Counted from the first letter of the stretch, positions 46,148 to 59,512 are shown. The stretch: DNA of 64,000 nucleotides from Chelonoidis abingdonii (GCF_003597395.2 NC_133771.1:59257572-59321571), one strand, 5' to 3'. Notes: generated from the sequence alone by a model not told the origin. Numbers and translations are program-made.

Positions 46148-46312
46148 ATTTTAAAAAATGACCAGTGATTTTGGGGTGCCTTAATTTTTGGGTGTCTACC
46201 CCGAGTCACCAAAGTTTTAACGAATCCATCAACTGAAAATCAGGTACCTCACGGTGGGTTCACAAAACATGAGGCACACAAAATCACTAGTCACTTTTGA
46301 AAATCATGACCT
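46148..46312. repeat. Foldback dispersed repeat
   Basis: The left edge ATTTTAAAAAATGACCAGTG and the right edge CACTAGTCACTTTTGAAAAT are imperfect inverse copies around a GGTGCC/GGTACC-rich middle. It resembles a reptile palindromic MITE. A related sequence with AGGTGCTCA and AGCACCCA occurs at about 47935-48070. Confidence 0.5.
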
Positions 46313-48080
46313 ATTTCTGTTGAGTAAATCATTATTTCTGGATCATGTACTATTTAGTCATAAACAAAATTTTCATCATCATATTTGAAAATTTCTCAAG
46401 GATTTTTAGCAATACGCAGTCATTACAGTCCTGCCACCAAGCCAGTTAACACCCAGGTATATCTGACGCTCGCAGGACAGGATATCCTAACCTCTATCCT
46501 ACAGCTTCACTACACAATATGTCTTTTATTTATTTAGGAAATAAACAACTTCATTAGATATCTCTGAATGTACAGGTAAGTGCAAAAGATCAGAATGAGG
46601 CACTAAGCTTACAGCAAAGTTCTGATCTCACTTCTTAAACCTATTTTTGTAACAGTAGTTACATTAGATCATGGAATGTCATTATTGTTTGGTTTTCTCG
46701 GGTTCCATTTTTCCATACTGTGTTTTGTTTTCCTACTTATTGAAACTCCTCTCTTTCCCCTACTTGAGCTGCCAGTGTAGTAACTTAAGGTGAGATCAAG
46801 GTAACACAGTTCCTCTTAAATTGATACAATTTCTAATCTATGGATTGGCTTTCAAACCACGCTTTATTTTGATTAATCATTTTTTTTATATTCTTATGCT
46901 GGCACAAAACTCCTTACTGCTTTTTCTTCCTATTCCCCCATCTTAAATTTTAAATCTTCCATATTAAGTCTCACAGTTGTCAACCCTTTTCCCAACCTTT
47001 CCCACAATCTCTGGCTCTCCTAAATACCCACTCCCTTCCTTACCAAAAAATACATTGCTTCTCTCCACTTTTCTTTTTTAATCTCTAGATATCCACTCAA
47101 ATTTGTTGTAGAGCACTGATACTTTCTCTTCCCCTTCCTCAAATCTTCCATCCCAGATTTACTGAGGTTGCCTTTGTGCTCGAGCTTGCTAGCACAGATA
47201 GCACAGACTTAATCAACTTAGCCTCAGACCTCTGCATCTGGAGCGAGAGGTGGGAGAATTAAGACAAAGACCATGGACATCCCAGAAGGTAGGCTCAACA
47301 AAGATAAAGTTGGAAAAAACAAACTTTGTCATCCTATTGAAGTAAGTGCAGTACTGTAAATTAATGTTTATCCAACTCCTACGGTATACTGTCATTTCTT
47401 AGATTAGCCAGACTTTTCAAAAATGGCATTTGGACTGCTATTCTATACCAAGTAAAATGCTGCATGAAAGGCTCAACCTCATTTTGTTTTCAAAGTAGCA
47501 GTTGTGGGCATTTATAAAATTAGCCATAGTCATGAGTGAACACCATGTAGAATACGAATAAAAAACTTTCTGAATGAAGTGTTTTATTTAATCTTTATCA
47601 ACTCCAGTCTATGACATATTCAACAATTTCAATATTCTAGACTGCCGCCTAACATTTGTCTGACTTTGTCTTTTCCCCAGTTGCTGGTACTGTACAAAGC
47701 ATAGTGGAACAATATTTATAGAATGCTAAGGAGGAAACTCGGGCACACATTAAGGCTCTGAAGCTGCATCAGGATCCTCTAATGCAGGCCTCTGTGACAG
47801 TGTGGAGTCTCGTTGGTTTCGGTGAGACTTTGCATAAGCATAGGAGTCCACACTAGATTTCATTGCAGGATCATGTGTTAATTAGGAGCTTTAAATATAC
47901 TGTCTTGATCGTGTGCCATAAGTACTCTGGCCCCAACTGTCAATCTTAGGTGCTCAAACTGAGGCATCACAATCCGTATTTAGCCACCTAAACAAAAATT
48001 ACCTGATATTCAGAGGTGCTGAGCACCCACAGTAAAGCCTCTTTTATTTAGGTGTCTCAATATGCATTGTGGTACCTAAT
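46313..48080. other. RIMS1 intron, nothing firm
   Basis: AT-rich sequence. Apart from the relic near 47935-48070, no gene or repeat can be supported. Confidence 0.45.
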
Positions 48081-48928
48081 CAGGGTGGATAAAAATCAGT
48101 GCGTTTTAAAAAAAATCCTATTTTTTTCATTTAAATTGCATTTTTTGATAAAAGGCTTTTTCCTCAAAAAACCTTTTATCTAAAGATAGTTTTAATTAAG
48201 ATACATTATAGCTCAAAGATATCTCATCATGGAATAGGGATTATAAATTCTAATTCTATAGTATGAGAAAATATATTCAAGTAATGTTTAAGAAAAGTTT
48301 TGTAAGTGAATTCTAGTAGTTCATGGATTAGGGACCCAATCTTATGGTGTTCCAGGGGCTTCTCTATAGATCATTTAGGTTAATATTTCTATCTACTCAA
48401 TGGGACTCAGTGCTCAGTCTAGAAAATACCATCAGAAATGCTCAGTTTTGTTGTTCTCAAACTCTGTATTTGGGTCTCCAGAGATAACATGCCTGTTAAC
48501 AGCAAAAATGTTTTTAAATAAATAAATAATATATAGAGATGAGAAATAACAGACCTCAACCCTATCGTCCCTCAGAAAATTTGTCTACACAGAGTCAGTC
48601 CCTTATCTCTCTCTAAAAGTGCAAAGTTTCAAAAAGTTCAATGATTGTTGCAGGCAGAATAGATCTGGACAAGGAGAAGAAGTCTGGAGATAAATGTGAG
48701 AAGGGAAGGACAGGCAGTAGAAACAAAAATAAAACTGTTTGAGCAGCATATTCCAGAAGTCGTGAGGTCTTTCTGAGTGTAGCCTTCATTGATTTGAGAA
48801 CTGCCATACCATTCTCTCACTAGAAGGGGAAACCTATAATGACAGCAGGCCATAAAAGAGACCTAATTTGGGAATAAGAACCATTCAAGAAATATATATT
48901 TGCTGATGATGTTTTAAAGAAAGTCACA

Positions 48929-49053
48929 CCCGTGAACTGGTGGAAGTCACTTAAGCACTTGGATTCAGAGTCTGTTGAAGTGATAACCTCACTTTTAACA
49001 GCAGTAGCTTCTTCTGCCGGTGTAGAAAAAATATTTTCTTCCTTTGGACTAAA
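48929..49053 (+). pseudogene. hAT C-terminal dimerisation region remnant
   Basis: The + frame reads VNWWKSLKHLD, then VITSLLTAVASSAGVEKIFS and SFGLN before a stop. The Trp pair and the SSAGVExxFS block are the hallmark of the hAT C-terminal dimerisation domain. Upstream transposase is not recognisable and the downstream frame is broken. Confidence 0.8.
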
Positions 49054-49317
49054 TTGATTCCAAATTGAGAAATCATTTGGGACCTGAAAAAGCAGGAAAG
49101 CTTTTTTTTTTTTCTTTTCCAGATTATGAACAAACAGGAAAATGAAAACAAAGCTGACTGAGTTAGCAGCAGAAGCCAATATTTTAAGTTTTTCATGTTG
49201 ACCTGGCTGACATAGTTGATTTAATTTTTGTTCATTTTTTTAAATATTTCATTTAACTATTTTAGTTAAAAACAATTTTAAAAAACCAAACTGATTTTAA
49301 AAAACTTGAATGTTTAA

Positions 49318-49513
49318 GTATCAGAGGGGTAGCTGTGTTAGTCCGTTTCCACAAAAACAATGCGAAGTCTGGTGGCACCTTAAAGACTAACCGATTTATT
49401 TGAGCATAAGCTTTCTCATCCAGACATCTGAAGAAGTGGGTTTTTTACCCACAAAAGCTTATACCCAAATAAATCTGTTAGTCTTTAAGGTGCCACCAAA
49501 CTCCTCATTGTTT
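49318..49513 (+). mobile_element. PLE-type element with paired hammerhead motifs
   Basis: The 12-bp duplication TTGAATGTTTAA flanks it exactly (49306-49317 and 49514-49525). It has two inverted arms. The right arm has CTGAAGA (49428-49434), a perfect stem II around TTTTTT, and AAAA for GAAA (49453-49456), again the G12-to-A change. Outer parts carry GTTAGTCTTTAAGGTGCCAC and its inverse. It is inserted inside an older hAT copy. Confidence 0.82.
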
Positions 49514-49857
49514 TTGAATGTTTAACTTAATTCAAAAATTCATGTGCTTGTTTTGTTAAAATATTATATGTTTGCCATTGAAGAAGAAAATCCAGAATAT
49601 ATAATGTTGTTGGTTTAGTTAAAGAAAACAATTTAAATGTGTGTTTGGTGATGTTCTCCTCCTAATACAGTACGGCAAGAAAATCCTCCAGTGGTGCCCC
49701 CCCGGGTGACCTGAGCACCCACGGCACCCACAGGCTGCCTCTTCCAATTGTGATGTAGTCAGGGGCATATAGTAGAAGTCATGGGCAGGTCATGGGCCAT
49801 GAATTTTTGTTTACTGGCCATGGCCGGTCCATGAGTTTTACTAAAAATACCCGTGAC

Positions 49858-52057
49858 CTAAGTTCCCTCTAGCTGTGTGGCCATGCATCCACACAGCAGC
49901 CTATTAAGCATTGCACAGGTGCTCAGGGCTGTGGCGTAGTGAGATGCCTCTCCCCTAGCCCTGGATCGCCCTGGCCCTGACCCAGCCCAGCCTTGACCAT
50001 ACTGGGTTTATAATGGCAGCAGACCCACGTTCAGCAGGGACCGTGCCATCCTGGCCCGGTACTCCACTTCACTTTTGCTGTGGCCCAGTTGCCACAGCGC
50101 TGGCTCCTCTATGCCACCAGCCCAGGGCTTCTCTCTGCCCCCCGACTGCCCACTTGCTCTGTGACATTGCACTTCATATGATGTTATGAAAATATGCTAA
50201 TAAGTATGAATACAATGTAACTGGAATATGCTTCATGCAAAAGGTCTCTTGTAAGGTATCATTACAAAGTTTATAATCTACTGAGTGTGTTCATCCTATT
50301 TGTATGAATGTATCATTCTTATATCTGAAACTAGAAATATGAAATATAACTCTGAAGTCCTATTGTAATTATGCAAAGTGTGGGCCATTAATGGTGGTTT
50401 GGAATCTTGATGGCTCCCATCAACTAGGACAACTGACTGTAGATGGCTCTGTTTACTTGCAAGCCTTCCTGTGAGTTAGGCCAGGAAGAATGAAGGCTTG
50501 GGGTCTCACAGGACATGTGACCATCTCACTTGGTATTGGAATCGTCTTAAACCTGGTGCTTGGGACCCAAAGGAACAAAAGATTCCGGCCTTGTGCCAAA
50601 GTCATATAAGGGGGTGGAACAGAACAAAGGAGATTCCAGTCATGAGAAATCCCCTAGTTGCCACTTGAACTGGAGCTAACAAGAACTGTACGGGGGAAAG
50701 AATTGGGCTCAGACTAGGAAGGAGTCTAGTCTGTGAAAGAAGCTTATTGGAACATCTCTGAGGATGAGATTTTATCATAATCCGTTTCTTAATGTATTAG
50801 GCTTAGATTTGTGAGTTTTGTTTTATTTTGTTGGGTAACTTACTTTGTTCTGTCTGTTACTTGGACCACTTAAATCCTACCTTTAAACTTAATAAAATCA
50901 CTTTTGCTTATTAATTGACCCAGAGTAAGTAATTAATACCTGAGGGAGCAAACAGCTGTGCATCTCTCTCAATCAGTGTTATTTAGGGTGGACAATTTCA
51001 TGAGTTTACTCTGTACAAGCTTTATACAGAGTAAAACAGATTTATTTGGGGTTTGGATCCAATTGGGAGTAGGGTGTCTGGGTGCCAGAGAGAGGAGCAC
51101 TTATTAAGGTGTTTTCAATGAAGTCTGCATATTTGGGACACATAGTTCAGACCCGGGGTCTGTGTTAGAGCAGATTGGCATGTCTAGCTTGAGAAAGCAG
51201 GATTCTGGAGGCCCAAATTGGCAGAGAAAATGGGCTCAGAGGTAGTCTCAGCACATCAGGTGGCAGTCTTGAGGGAGTTTCTGTGACCCAACCCGTCACA
51301 CACTCCTCTTAGATGGCCAGCTGAGGGCTCCTCTCTCTGCCCCTGCCTTCTGTGACTGGCTCGCAGCAGTTGTTGGCTGCCTGCCAGTGATGGGTGGGGG
51401 GGAAGGGGTGCAGAAAAGAGCCCACTGCTGCTCCTTCAGGCCGCTGGTGATGGACAGGTTGGCCACTTTGAGCTTCCCTGGGGAGCCCGAAGCTGTGGAC
51501 CATTACCAGTGGCCTGGACTGTAGACAGACCTGCCATGGCCGGGGGAGAGGTGACCCTCCCCTAGCTCCAGCCCAGCCTGGCTTGGACCTGCTATGGCCT
51601 GGGGAGAGGCACCTATCCGGTGGCCCCAGCCCTGGAGCTGCTGCAGCAGGGAGAGAGAGACGTGGGGAATACTCTCTTCCTGCTGCTTCCCGCTGTAGCC
51701 CTGGGGCAGCCTGCACCGCAAACCTCTCATCTCCAGCCCCACCCCAGAGCCCACATCCCCAGCTTGAGCCCTCAGCCTCTCTGCACCCCAACCTTCTACC
51801 GCAGCTCTGAGCCCCTCATCCTCGGCCCCACTACAGAGCCTGCACCCTCAGCTGGAGTCCTCACCCCGCTGCACTCCAACCCTCTGCCCCAGCCCTGAGC
51901 CCCCTTCTTCACGCCAAACCCCTCAGCCCCACCCCCCACCACATGAATTTTATTATGTGCACCAGTGTGGAGGAGATGTGTTACACATCATCTCCACAAT
52001 GGTGCATGTAACAAAATTAATTCTGCACATGCATGGGAAAAATTAGAGGGAACATTG
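49858..52057. mobile_element. hAT element interrupted by an LTR
   Basis: Ends are CTAAGTTCCCTCTA and TAGAGGGAACATTG, imperfect inverses. The flanking 8-mers are CCCGTGAC (49850-49857) and CCCATGAC (52058-52065), a target duplication differing by one CpG transition. The interior is GC-rich and splits into two parts around the LTR at 50160-51300. Open frames there, including long ones at 51309-51898 on both strands, follow composition and match nothing. Confidence 0.78.
50160..51300 (+). mobile_element. Solo LTR inside the hAT element
   Basis: It runs from TGTGACATTGCACTTC to AACCCGTCACA. It contains TTAATAAAATCACTTTTG, a polyadenylation signal, at about 50889. Flanking 5-mers TGCTC and CACTC would be a decayed duplication with two transitions. 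It is 1141 bp with no internal genes. It is the youngest layer of the nest. Confidence 0.75.
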
Positions 52058-52090
52058 CCCATGACTAAAGCATAGCCGTACTTATGAACA

Positions 52091-53819
52091 CTAGTCTAAA
52101 ACTATTTGCACGAAACATAATAAAATATTACTTATGTGCTTTAATTGCTTGAAGGAAACTGACAAATAGGTAAATACAGAACATAACTGTTCTTGAAGAA
52201 TAAATGTGCCTATTACATATGCTCAATCCTACATTTCCTGCAGGGCCCAAACTCTTATTGGACAGTCGTCACTGTTATACAACTAATATTTATCCATGGG
52301 TACCGTATAGTAATATCTGAGATACCACCAAATTTACCAATACTTAGAATGGGAAATAAGAGTAGGACAGATAATTTCCACTGTGCTCACTTCAGAGGTG
52401 ACCATTCTGTACTTTTGCACACTGTGTATATGGTCTTAACACTGGTAATAGAAATAATAATAAATAATCATGTAGTATGGCTTCATTGTTTGACAGGATA
52501 GTGTGCTCTTGCTAAAAATTAAGACGTTAAAAGGACCAACCAATAAAATCAACCATAATTTAATTTCTTTAATGTTTGTGTTAATAGGTTTGTCTGGTTC
52601 TTTGGTCAGTATTGTATCTATATGAAATACTGAAAAGTACTTGCAATAAACCTTTAATATTTATTACTTGCAGTAAACCTAAATCTGTACTTTGCAGATA
52701 AATACAATTCACTGATCTGATTCAGCACTGCCTTTCACCTTTCACAATCACTTATACTTGTTGAAAGTGTGTGAAAAGTGCTGCTAAATCAGAAGGTTAG
52801 ATTTTGTACTCATTTTACATAGGTTTAAATGTCTGCATGAGGTGCAAGACAGTACAGAGGAATATAGATACTGTTGTGACAGTATAGGTTATAGTCAGGG
52901 ATCCAGTGTCATGATGTTTAGGTATCTCAATTTTCCACACTTAATTGCACTTTGCTGGAATTTCCCAGGGTTATGAGAGCTAAAACTTAGCAGTGATGAT
53001 ACATTCTCATTTGATCTGTGTGTGTCCAGTCCTCCAATGAGATTCTATGCCCTCCTAAAACTCACCTGCTGAGCTTTCTCTCCTACATTACTTTTCCTTT
53101 TGCTCTCTCCTCACCACAGGAATGCCAGTTTGCAGTTTCACTGCATTTTCATTCCAGCTTTATTTTCTTTCTTCTTCTGTATTTCCATTCATTATTTTCT
53201 GTTTCTTTCTTCAAGAGTTGATGTGCCCACTCTGTAAAGGGTTCTTTTTATTCTCTCAAGAAAGTATTTTGAGATAGTCTGTATTAAAAAAAATACTATA
53301 GAAAAATAAATTGTGCTGTATTTGTATGAACTCACTTTGGAAAGAGAGGAAATATATCTATTAGGAGAGTGGGTTGTTTTTGTGGAGGCTTGTGGGTGGT
53401 TTTTTGGCTACAGTTTGAAACAACAGCAAATCACAAGTGACAGACAGCTATGAGCGAGCTCTAGGTCTTCTGAAGTGATAGAATTTTTATAACATCCCTA
53501 AACATCACGTTTAATTTACCTTATTTTGTTAGACTTTTGTAATTTTGATGATTCTCCATGTTGATGTTCACTGTTTATTGGTAACTACCTATACAGCGAT
53601 GTGATTGGTATGGGCAGAACTTGATGTTCCCATGGTGTATTATAAAGTAAATTTATATGCAGTCAAATCCTTACTCAGGCAAAACTCCTGTTGGCTTTGA
53701 GTAAGGGCAGAATAAAATCTGAGTAAGGATTTCGGAATCTAGCAAGTAATGATTTGCCGTTTGTTCAAATGGTTTGTGAAATTTAGGAGTATATCTGATA
53801 ACTGCCATTAGTATTTTCT
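52091..53819. other. RIMS1 intron, nothing recognised
   Basis: AT-rich sequence. No supportable gene. Confidence 0.45.
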
Positions 53820-54200
53820 GGTTATCACCTTATGAAAAAGATATGGACAAACTGAAAGGAGTTCAGGGAAGAGCTGCAAAAGTCAGAAGGAGTCTGGTGG
53901 ATGGAGGGGTTGATTTATGAGAAAAGATTAAAGAGTTAAATATTTATACTGTCACTTGCCTAAGTGGTGGTTAGTGTTGGGACATAAATATACAAATATC
54001 TGAAAATACCAAGGATGAAAAGGTATTATTTAGTGTGGTACAAGGCAAGAAAGCTAGAAGGGAGAGAGGATATAACTAGAAAAGCTGAGATTAAATTAAG
54101 ATGGGGAACAGTTAGGGTGACTATCAGGAACAATCTCCCATCAGTGAGATCTATGAGACTGTGATATAGGCTCCAGAAAAGTGATGGAAGCTCTGGGTTG
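53820..54200 (+). repeat. CR1 LINE relic
   Basis: Plus-oriented sequence matches the end of the CR1 reverse-transcriptase ORF and early 3' UTR: ACAAACTGAAAGGAGTTCAG, AAGTCAGAAGGAGTC, then GGAACAATCTCCCATCAG. It is diverged, with internal gaps. Confidence 0.6.
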
Positions 54201-54509
54201 GCCAATTATGTTTCCGTATTTTCCCTCTTTCCAGGGATCCCTCTTATGCTTTTCCAGTTTGATTCCTTCCTCACTCACAGCAACGTGAAGGAAGGCAAAC
54301 TCCATGGCCTATTTGGAAATAAAAAAACAAAGTCGGTATATAGAATCCCTACCCAGGGAAGGAAAAATAAAGTCCCAACTATAGGGCTTTTCACATCCTT
54401 ATTTTCAGGTTTTGCTTTAATTCCAGAAACACACATGCAAACCAAGAACAGTTTAACTCAGATTACTGGATAATAACCACCTGAGTCCTTCCTGCTTTAG
54501 TTAGCTGGG

Positions 54510-55193
54510 AGGAGGGAGGACATGCTCTTCTCCTGTGCCCCCATTTCCCCTTTCTTTTTATATCCCTTCTCAGTTCAGCACTGTTGCCAACCTGCACTGG
54601 ATATGCAACAATTTATGCTGCCAGTTTATAGTGACAAATATGTTTTGTCTATGGCTTGTTGCAGTGCTCGTTCCTTTTTCAGGCTTTCCTTGGAACTCAT
54701 GGTTTCGGTTTTCTTGTGTTGGGGTGCCCTCTGGTGGTTATTGTCTGAACTGCTGGCTCTCTGTTGTCTCCTGGCAACAGTGCCTAGCAACCGTGTCCTT
54801 TTTTCTTCTTCTGGCTACTCTTGTACTAGAAAACCAGTTATTGCATGTGTGTACTGCTGGGTACTTGATTCCAATGGAATTCTAATTGTTAACAAAAAGA
54901 CCCTTAATGTCACCTTAATGGCTTCCTTGCTTAAAATCAAGCCACCAAAGCAGCAGAAAAAAAAATTTTTTTTCTCTGGCACTTTAAAACAAACCTTTCT
55001 CTCTGCTAAAAGCTTAGCAGAAAAAAAGAAAAATATAATACTCCTATGGCTTCTGGATTTGTCTTTCCCATTCGCTGCCGACCAAATTATAAGCCAACTC
55101 CCAAATCTGGACCTTAGTGTCCAGAAATCTGGGTGCCTAGGATTAACGCCTCTCTAGACTAATTACAGCTCAGAATTTGATTTGCTGCCACCA
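54510..55193 (-). mobile_element. LTR element internal fragment with primer-binding-site-like start
   Basis: Adjoining the LTR on minus, TGGTGGCAGCAAATC (55193-55179) has the form of a primer-binding site complementary to a tRNA 3' end (begins TGG). Downstream sequence may include the start of a gag-like frame (ATGAGTTCCAAGG on minus, near 54701), not confirmed. No pol or env is seen. The + strand 211-codon frame here is antisense. Confidence 0.4.
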
Positions 55194-55966
55194 TCCAAAA
55201 ATTCCAGGTTTGGCTCGCCTCGGTCTCCCCAAAACCTTCCTGGAAAGACCCAAGACTCAGAGACTCTGAGTCTCACAACAGGGAAATAACCCACTCCCCT
55301 CTCTCTCCCACTGCAGACTTCCTCTCTGGGCTAACCTGAGAGTACTGATGCATACTCTTACATCACAACCAAGAAGCATGTCTCCTCTATTCCACTATGA
55401 GACAAACCCAAATAACAAGAAACAGAAATGATTCTATCTCTTCCCCCCTCCACAAATCCCTGGTGTGCAACGGGTTACCTCCGTAGATCTAACACAAAGA
55501 GAATTCCCCCCCTTCGTTCCTTAGCTCTACCCAGAGAGAAAACTCAAACAGTCTTAAAAAAAAGCTTATATAAAAAAAGAAGAAAAAGACATCAAAATAT
55601 TCTCTGTATCAAGATGACAATAATACAGGACAATTGCTTAAAAGAAAAAAGGAATAAAACACCTTATTCAAAAGAATACATTTAAACATTCCAGCAAACT
55701 ACACCCATGTAAATACAAAACAAAACATAAAAAGCCTATTGTTTGCTACCTTTGTACTCACAACTTTGAAACTGTAGATTAGACTTAAGATAGAAAGAAG
55801 CCTCCCATAGCCGAGAGACAGAAAAAGACTCAGACCCCCAAAAATTCCCTCCCTGACTTTGAAAAAATCTGGTTTCCTGATTGGTCCTCTGGTCAGGTGT
55901 TTGGTTCCCTTTGTTAACCCTTTACAGGTGAAAGAAACATTAAGCCTTAGCTATCTATTTATGACA
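55194..55966 (-). mobile_element. LTR of a retroelement, minus orientation
   Basis: On minus it begins TGTCATAAATAGATAGC, then CACCTGTAAAGGGTTAAC and CCAGAGGACCAATCAGG, a U3 type I recognise from turtle LTR elements. It contains a TTTTTTATATAAGCTT stretch and ends near the putative primer-binding site. A terminal CA could not be placed, so that edge is approximate. Confidence 0.6.
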
Positions 55967-58900
55967 CCTCTACATCAGTTAATTTTGTGTCCCAGCAACA
56001 TATTGACTCTCCACACCCAGTCATACAATTCTTCACCTCTTTTGTCCCCCAGTACCACATCTGCCTCCTTGCCCACCAGCCACACATCTTCTCCTACAGC
56101 TCTAGAGGTTTTTTGCCCCTGCCCTGCCCTGCCCTCTCAAGGCCTGTCAGGTCCAGAGGTTCTAGACAGACGCCCACACACCAAACCTGGATGGAGTGCT
56201 GCACTCAGGGGGTTCTCTTCCTGGGGAAAGGAGGGAGGAACCGACTCATTTTTCACAAGTGTGTCAGGTCCGAAAGGAGCAGAGAAATCTTGAGCTTCTG
56301 GGCATTTTCTGCTTCCCTCGTTCCTGCTTCTCTGGTGTGAGAATAGTATCAGCTACCCCCTCTCCCCTCCTCAAAAACTTCTGTCAGTCCCTGAAGTGGG
56401 ATGCAGAGGGAAGAGCTTTCTCTGCCTCCTGCAGCAGTGGGGAACTGGGGAAGGAAACCAGTCAGAGAGGTTTTTTCCCCTCTGGGCTGTCCAATGTTGC
56501 ATGAAGGGTGAAGCTTCTTGCATCATGGTAAGACTGGCTTCAGCAGGGGTCAGAGTTGTGTTACTTGCCATAAATTGACAAAAGTTGGCAACACTTGAGT
56601 GATAGACAGAGCCTGGTTACTCCTTACAGTTAGTCACAGTCCATTTGACAGCCTTTAGCTATAACTGTATTTCGGTTTGGCAGAATTTGTTTTTTAATTT
56701 TTTATAATTGTATGGATAATACCGATATTTTAAAGGATTTTTATTATTTTAAATTTTCATAGTTGTACCCCCCCCCAGTTATTATCAATTTGAATGTTAA
56801 CAAGTGAGAGAAATTATGGAAAGACTCAGAAAATGGGGAGAGGGGCACACAATAATTATTTAATGACAGTAGAGGTTGAGATTCAAAAAGTTAAAGCATT
56901 ATAATTGCTGAAATACAAGTTGTCAATATCGTATGGCAAAATATACAAAGTACTTACCATAAATCAAACTCTAATAGGTTCTGAAGTAGTATTTTTCCTC
57001 CTTTGCCTATCTGTAAATTTCAGTTATTATTGAGGGAAAGACTCTTTTGTCAGTTTCTGTGTGTATGGTGAAATCAACATTTAGCAACATTTACTGATAA
57101 AAAATAGAATCCTTCCAGACCTAACTATATTGCTTAGGCCTTCCTCAGGCTTTGTGCAAACATCTGCCGCTTCTTCTTAGTAGCTCATAGAACATTGTGG
57201 ATTTGACCATTCACTGTGCAAGTGGTTTTTTTTTCCTGCAGAAACTCTGGATTCACTCTTATTTGACTTATCTGATTTATCTTTCCATGACATGTTCCAG
57301 GTTCCCAAAACAAAAAAGGCCTAAGCCCTCTTCATTGGGAAACAGACATTCCTTTGCAGTCAGGATGTTCCTACTTAAGCCTTAAGCTTAAGCCTACTTT
57401 CAATTCCTCAGAACAGGGGTAACCATTAATATTGTTTGTATATCCAAAAAGAAGTCCATAAAAAGAAGGGGACTTCTTCACATCTATTGTAGAGTGTGCC
57501 AAATATCCTGTCCCCACTCAGATCAGAAAACTTCAGAGGAAGATTGCCTGTTTCATTCTTTCCCAGGGTCCAGTGGCTGAGACCCAGTATCCAGGAAGCT
57601 CAAAAAGCTGCAGATAAACTCTGTCCAGTGGAAAGAGAGCCCACTCTACAAGGGCCATGGCCATATCTTGGATTAGCAAGGCATCATGATATAGGTTTTT
57701 CAGTGTTTCGGCCTGACATTCCCTGCACTGGGCATTACTAGCTAAAATGAGTAGAGGTCTTCAGTATGCCACACTTCGCCTCAGAATACTTACAGCAGGG
57801 CTTTTATGAGAAGTTCTACTTTTGAAGGGAGAGTTGGAATTTCCCATTTGCCTCTCTCCCACTCCTGTTCCCTGTTCTAATGCGACGTCAACTTTCTTGT
57901 TCTCCATTCCTAATATGTTTTCTGGTAGGATACTGCTATGCAGAACCCAGCATTTCTTTCGTCATAAGATGAGCCACAGTAAGGCAAATTATATTTCAGT
58001 TACAAGCTAATTTGCTTTCTGTGGCTCAGTCCAGTTGGCAGTCTCTGACCTTGCCAGGCTTTCAATCCAAGACTTTGACAAAAGTTGCCTTTTTGGTTAG
58101 AGAAGTAGATATAAGTCACCTGATGCTTTCAGATCAGAAGGAGGTCAAAAGAGAAGCCAACAAGAGAACATTAGAGACTGGACAAATACTAGGTGTTGAT
58201 TAGCTGTTGACTTTTCTGTCAGAACAAGTGAGTAGAAGGCAGAGTCACAGAAAGCAAATTATCTTGGAAGTGAGAATATAATTTCCCTTTGTGCAATGTG
58301 TCATGTGCTTAATGACAGCCTAGTACAGGAATGATGTGATCTTTATTTTTCTTACATTGTATTATGTTTTGGAGACAACTAGAATAATCCAACATGGAAA
58401 AATCTTTCTGATGATTTGTTTTGACCATGTGTTTGAGCTTCTCATAGTTTGGCCTTTGCACTCTTCAGAGCATCACAGAACACTGATCTCATTTGTCCTT
58501 CATCTGCAGTGGCCCTCATGGGCTGTTGTGCTACCCAAAATAGCGACACATAGGAATGCCCCAGTCTACCCCCATGACTCCTACTGTGAAGGGGTGTGCA
58601 GAGATAGCCAGCTCTGAACCTGCCAGGCTGGCTGTTTACAGCAGGGTTGTTACTGGAACAGGTCTGCTAGCTACTTTGTGCCCACTTTAGGCTGGTTCAG
58701 ACAGTGTAAAGTGTCCCCAACACAGCCATGAATTTCCCCTCCAAAGTGTTGATTCTGTTACATTGACTATCATAGAGGGTGGTGATGGGTAATTGCTTAC
58801 TCATTTTGAAGAATCTCTCATGTGCAGTTCATCAGGGTTCTGTTTCATCATATATACTAACTATACTAATACTATAGATGTGAGGCTGGTGGTGACAGTG

Positions 58901-59512
58901 AGATATGGTGAGCTACAAATAACCATTATGTGGTGTATTCTTTCTACTGTGTCTCTTTTTCATCAATGTTGAATGGTGTGGTGTCTTTATTTTCCCAGTG
59001 CTAGGCTGAAATAAAGGCTTAGAAGTGGCTTTATCTGGATAAATTGAGATGATGCTGGTTGATTCAGGAAATACCCAGCGTGTGTAATTGTCCACATGAT
59101 TGTTTTTTCCCCAACTTTGTCAATTATTTTTTCTGGATCACTTCTTGTTCCTGATGGCCTGGATAACTTCTAGTAGACTCAAGTGCCTTTTTCACCTATT
59201 AATTGAATGATTGTGACTGTTTCTTTTGGATAGGTTTTTTACAATTACCTGTATTTTTGACGTCTTCCAATCACAATAAACCAATTTGCTCTCTACATAA
59301 AGCTTTCTTTAAAGAGCAGTTATAAGTTAGAGCTTATGCTCAGTGTTTCAGACTAATATCCTAGAACTAGTAGCTACATGGTTTGCATTCCCTGTTCTCT
59401 TTCAGATGCGATTTGTGGTGTTTACAAATCTAAAACATGGTTTTGGTCCTAGCTACCTAAGGAGCTGCCTGTCTCCATGTGCACTGCTTCACCAGTTCAG
59501 ATCAGCTTACTG
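55967..59512. other. RIMS1 intron, nothing recognised
   Basis: No supportable gene. The GC-rich part 56080-56560 contains several overlapping open frames that look like chance. It may be an unrecognised repeat. Confidence 0.4.

Larger units (their letters stand above)
48081..49650 (+). mobile_element. Decayed hAT element, 'cagggtggataaaaatca' family
   Basis: The left end CAGGGTGGATAAAAATCAGT is characteristic of a hAT family in turtles. The expected right end (ATCCACCCTG) was not found, so the right border is approximate. The interior contains the transposase remnant at 48929-49053, and a PLE-type element has inserted at 49318-49513. T-rich subterminal blocks such as TTAAAAAAAATCC and GATTTTAAAAAAC occur towards the two ends. 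Confidence 0.65.
49750..52090. mobile_element. Outer MITE of a three-layer nest
   Basis: Sequence on both sides of the inner hAT element (GTCATGGGCAGGTCATGGGC ... ACTAAAAATACCCGTGAC, then CATGACTAAAGCATAGCCG) forms a family I recognise in turtles by its GTCATGGGCC and ACTAAAAATACC motifs. Its own ends are unclear. It is the oldest layer. Confidence 0.5.

Noticed and set aside
51309..51898. Long GC-rich ORFs on both strands
   Set aside because: They lie inside a hAT element, are Pro/Ser-rich from composition, and match no protein.
54522..55157. 211-codon plus ORF
   Set aside because: Antisense to the internal part of a minus-oriented LTR element; no domain.
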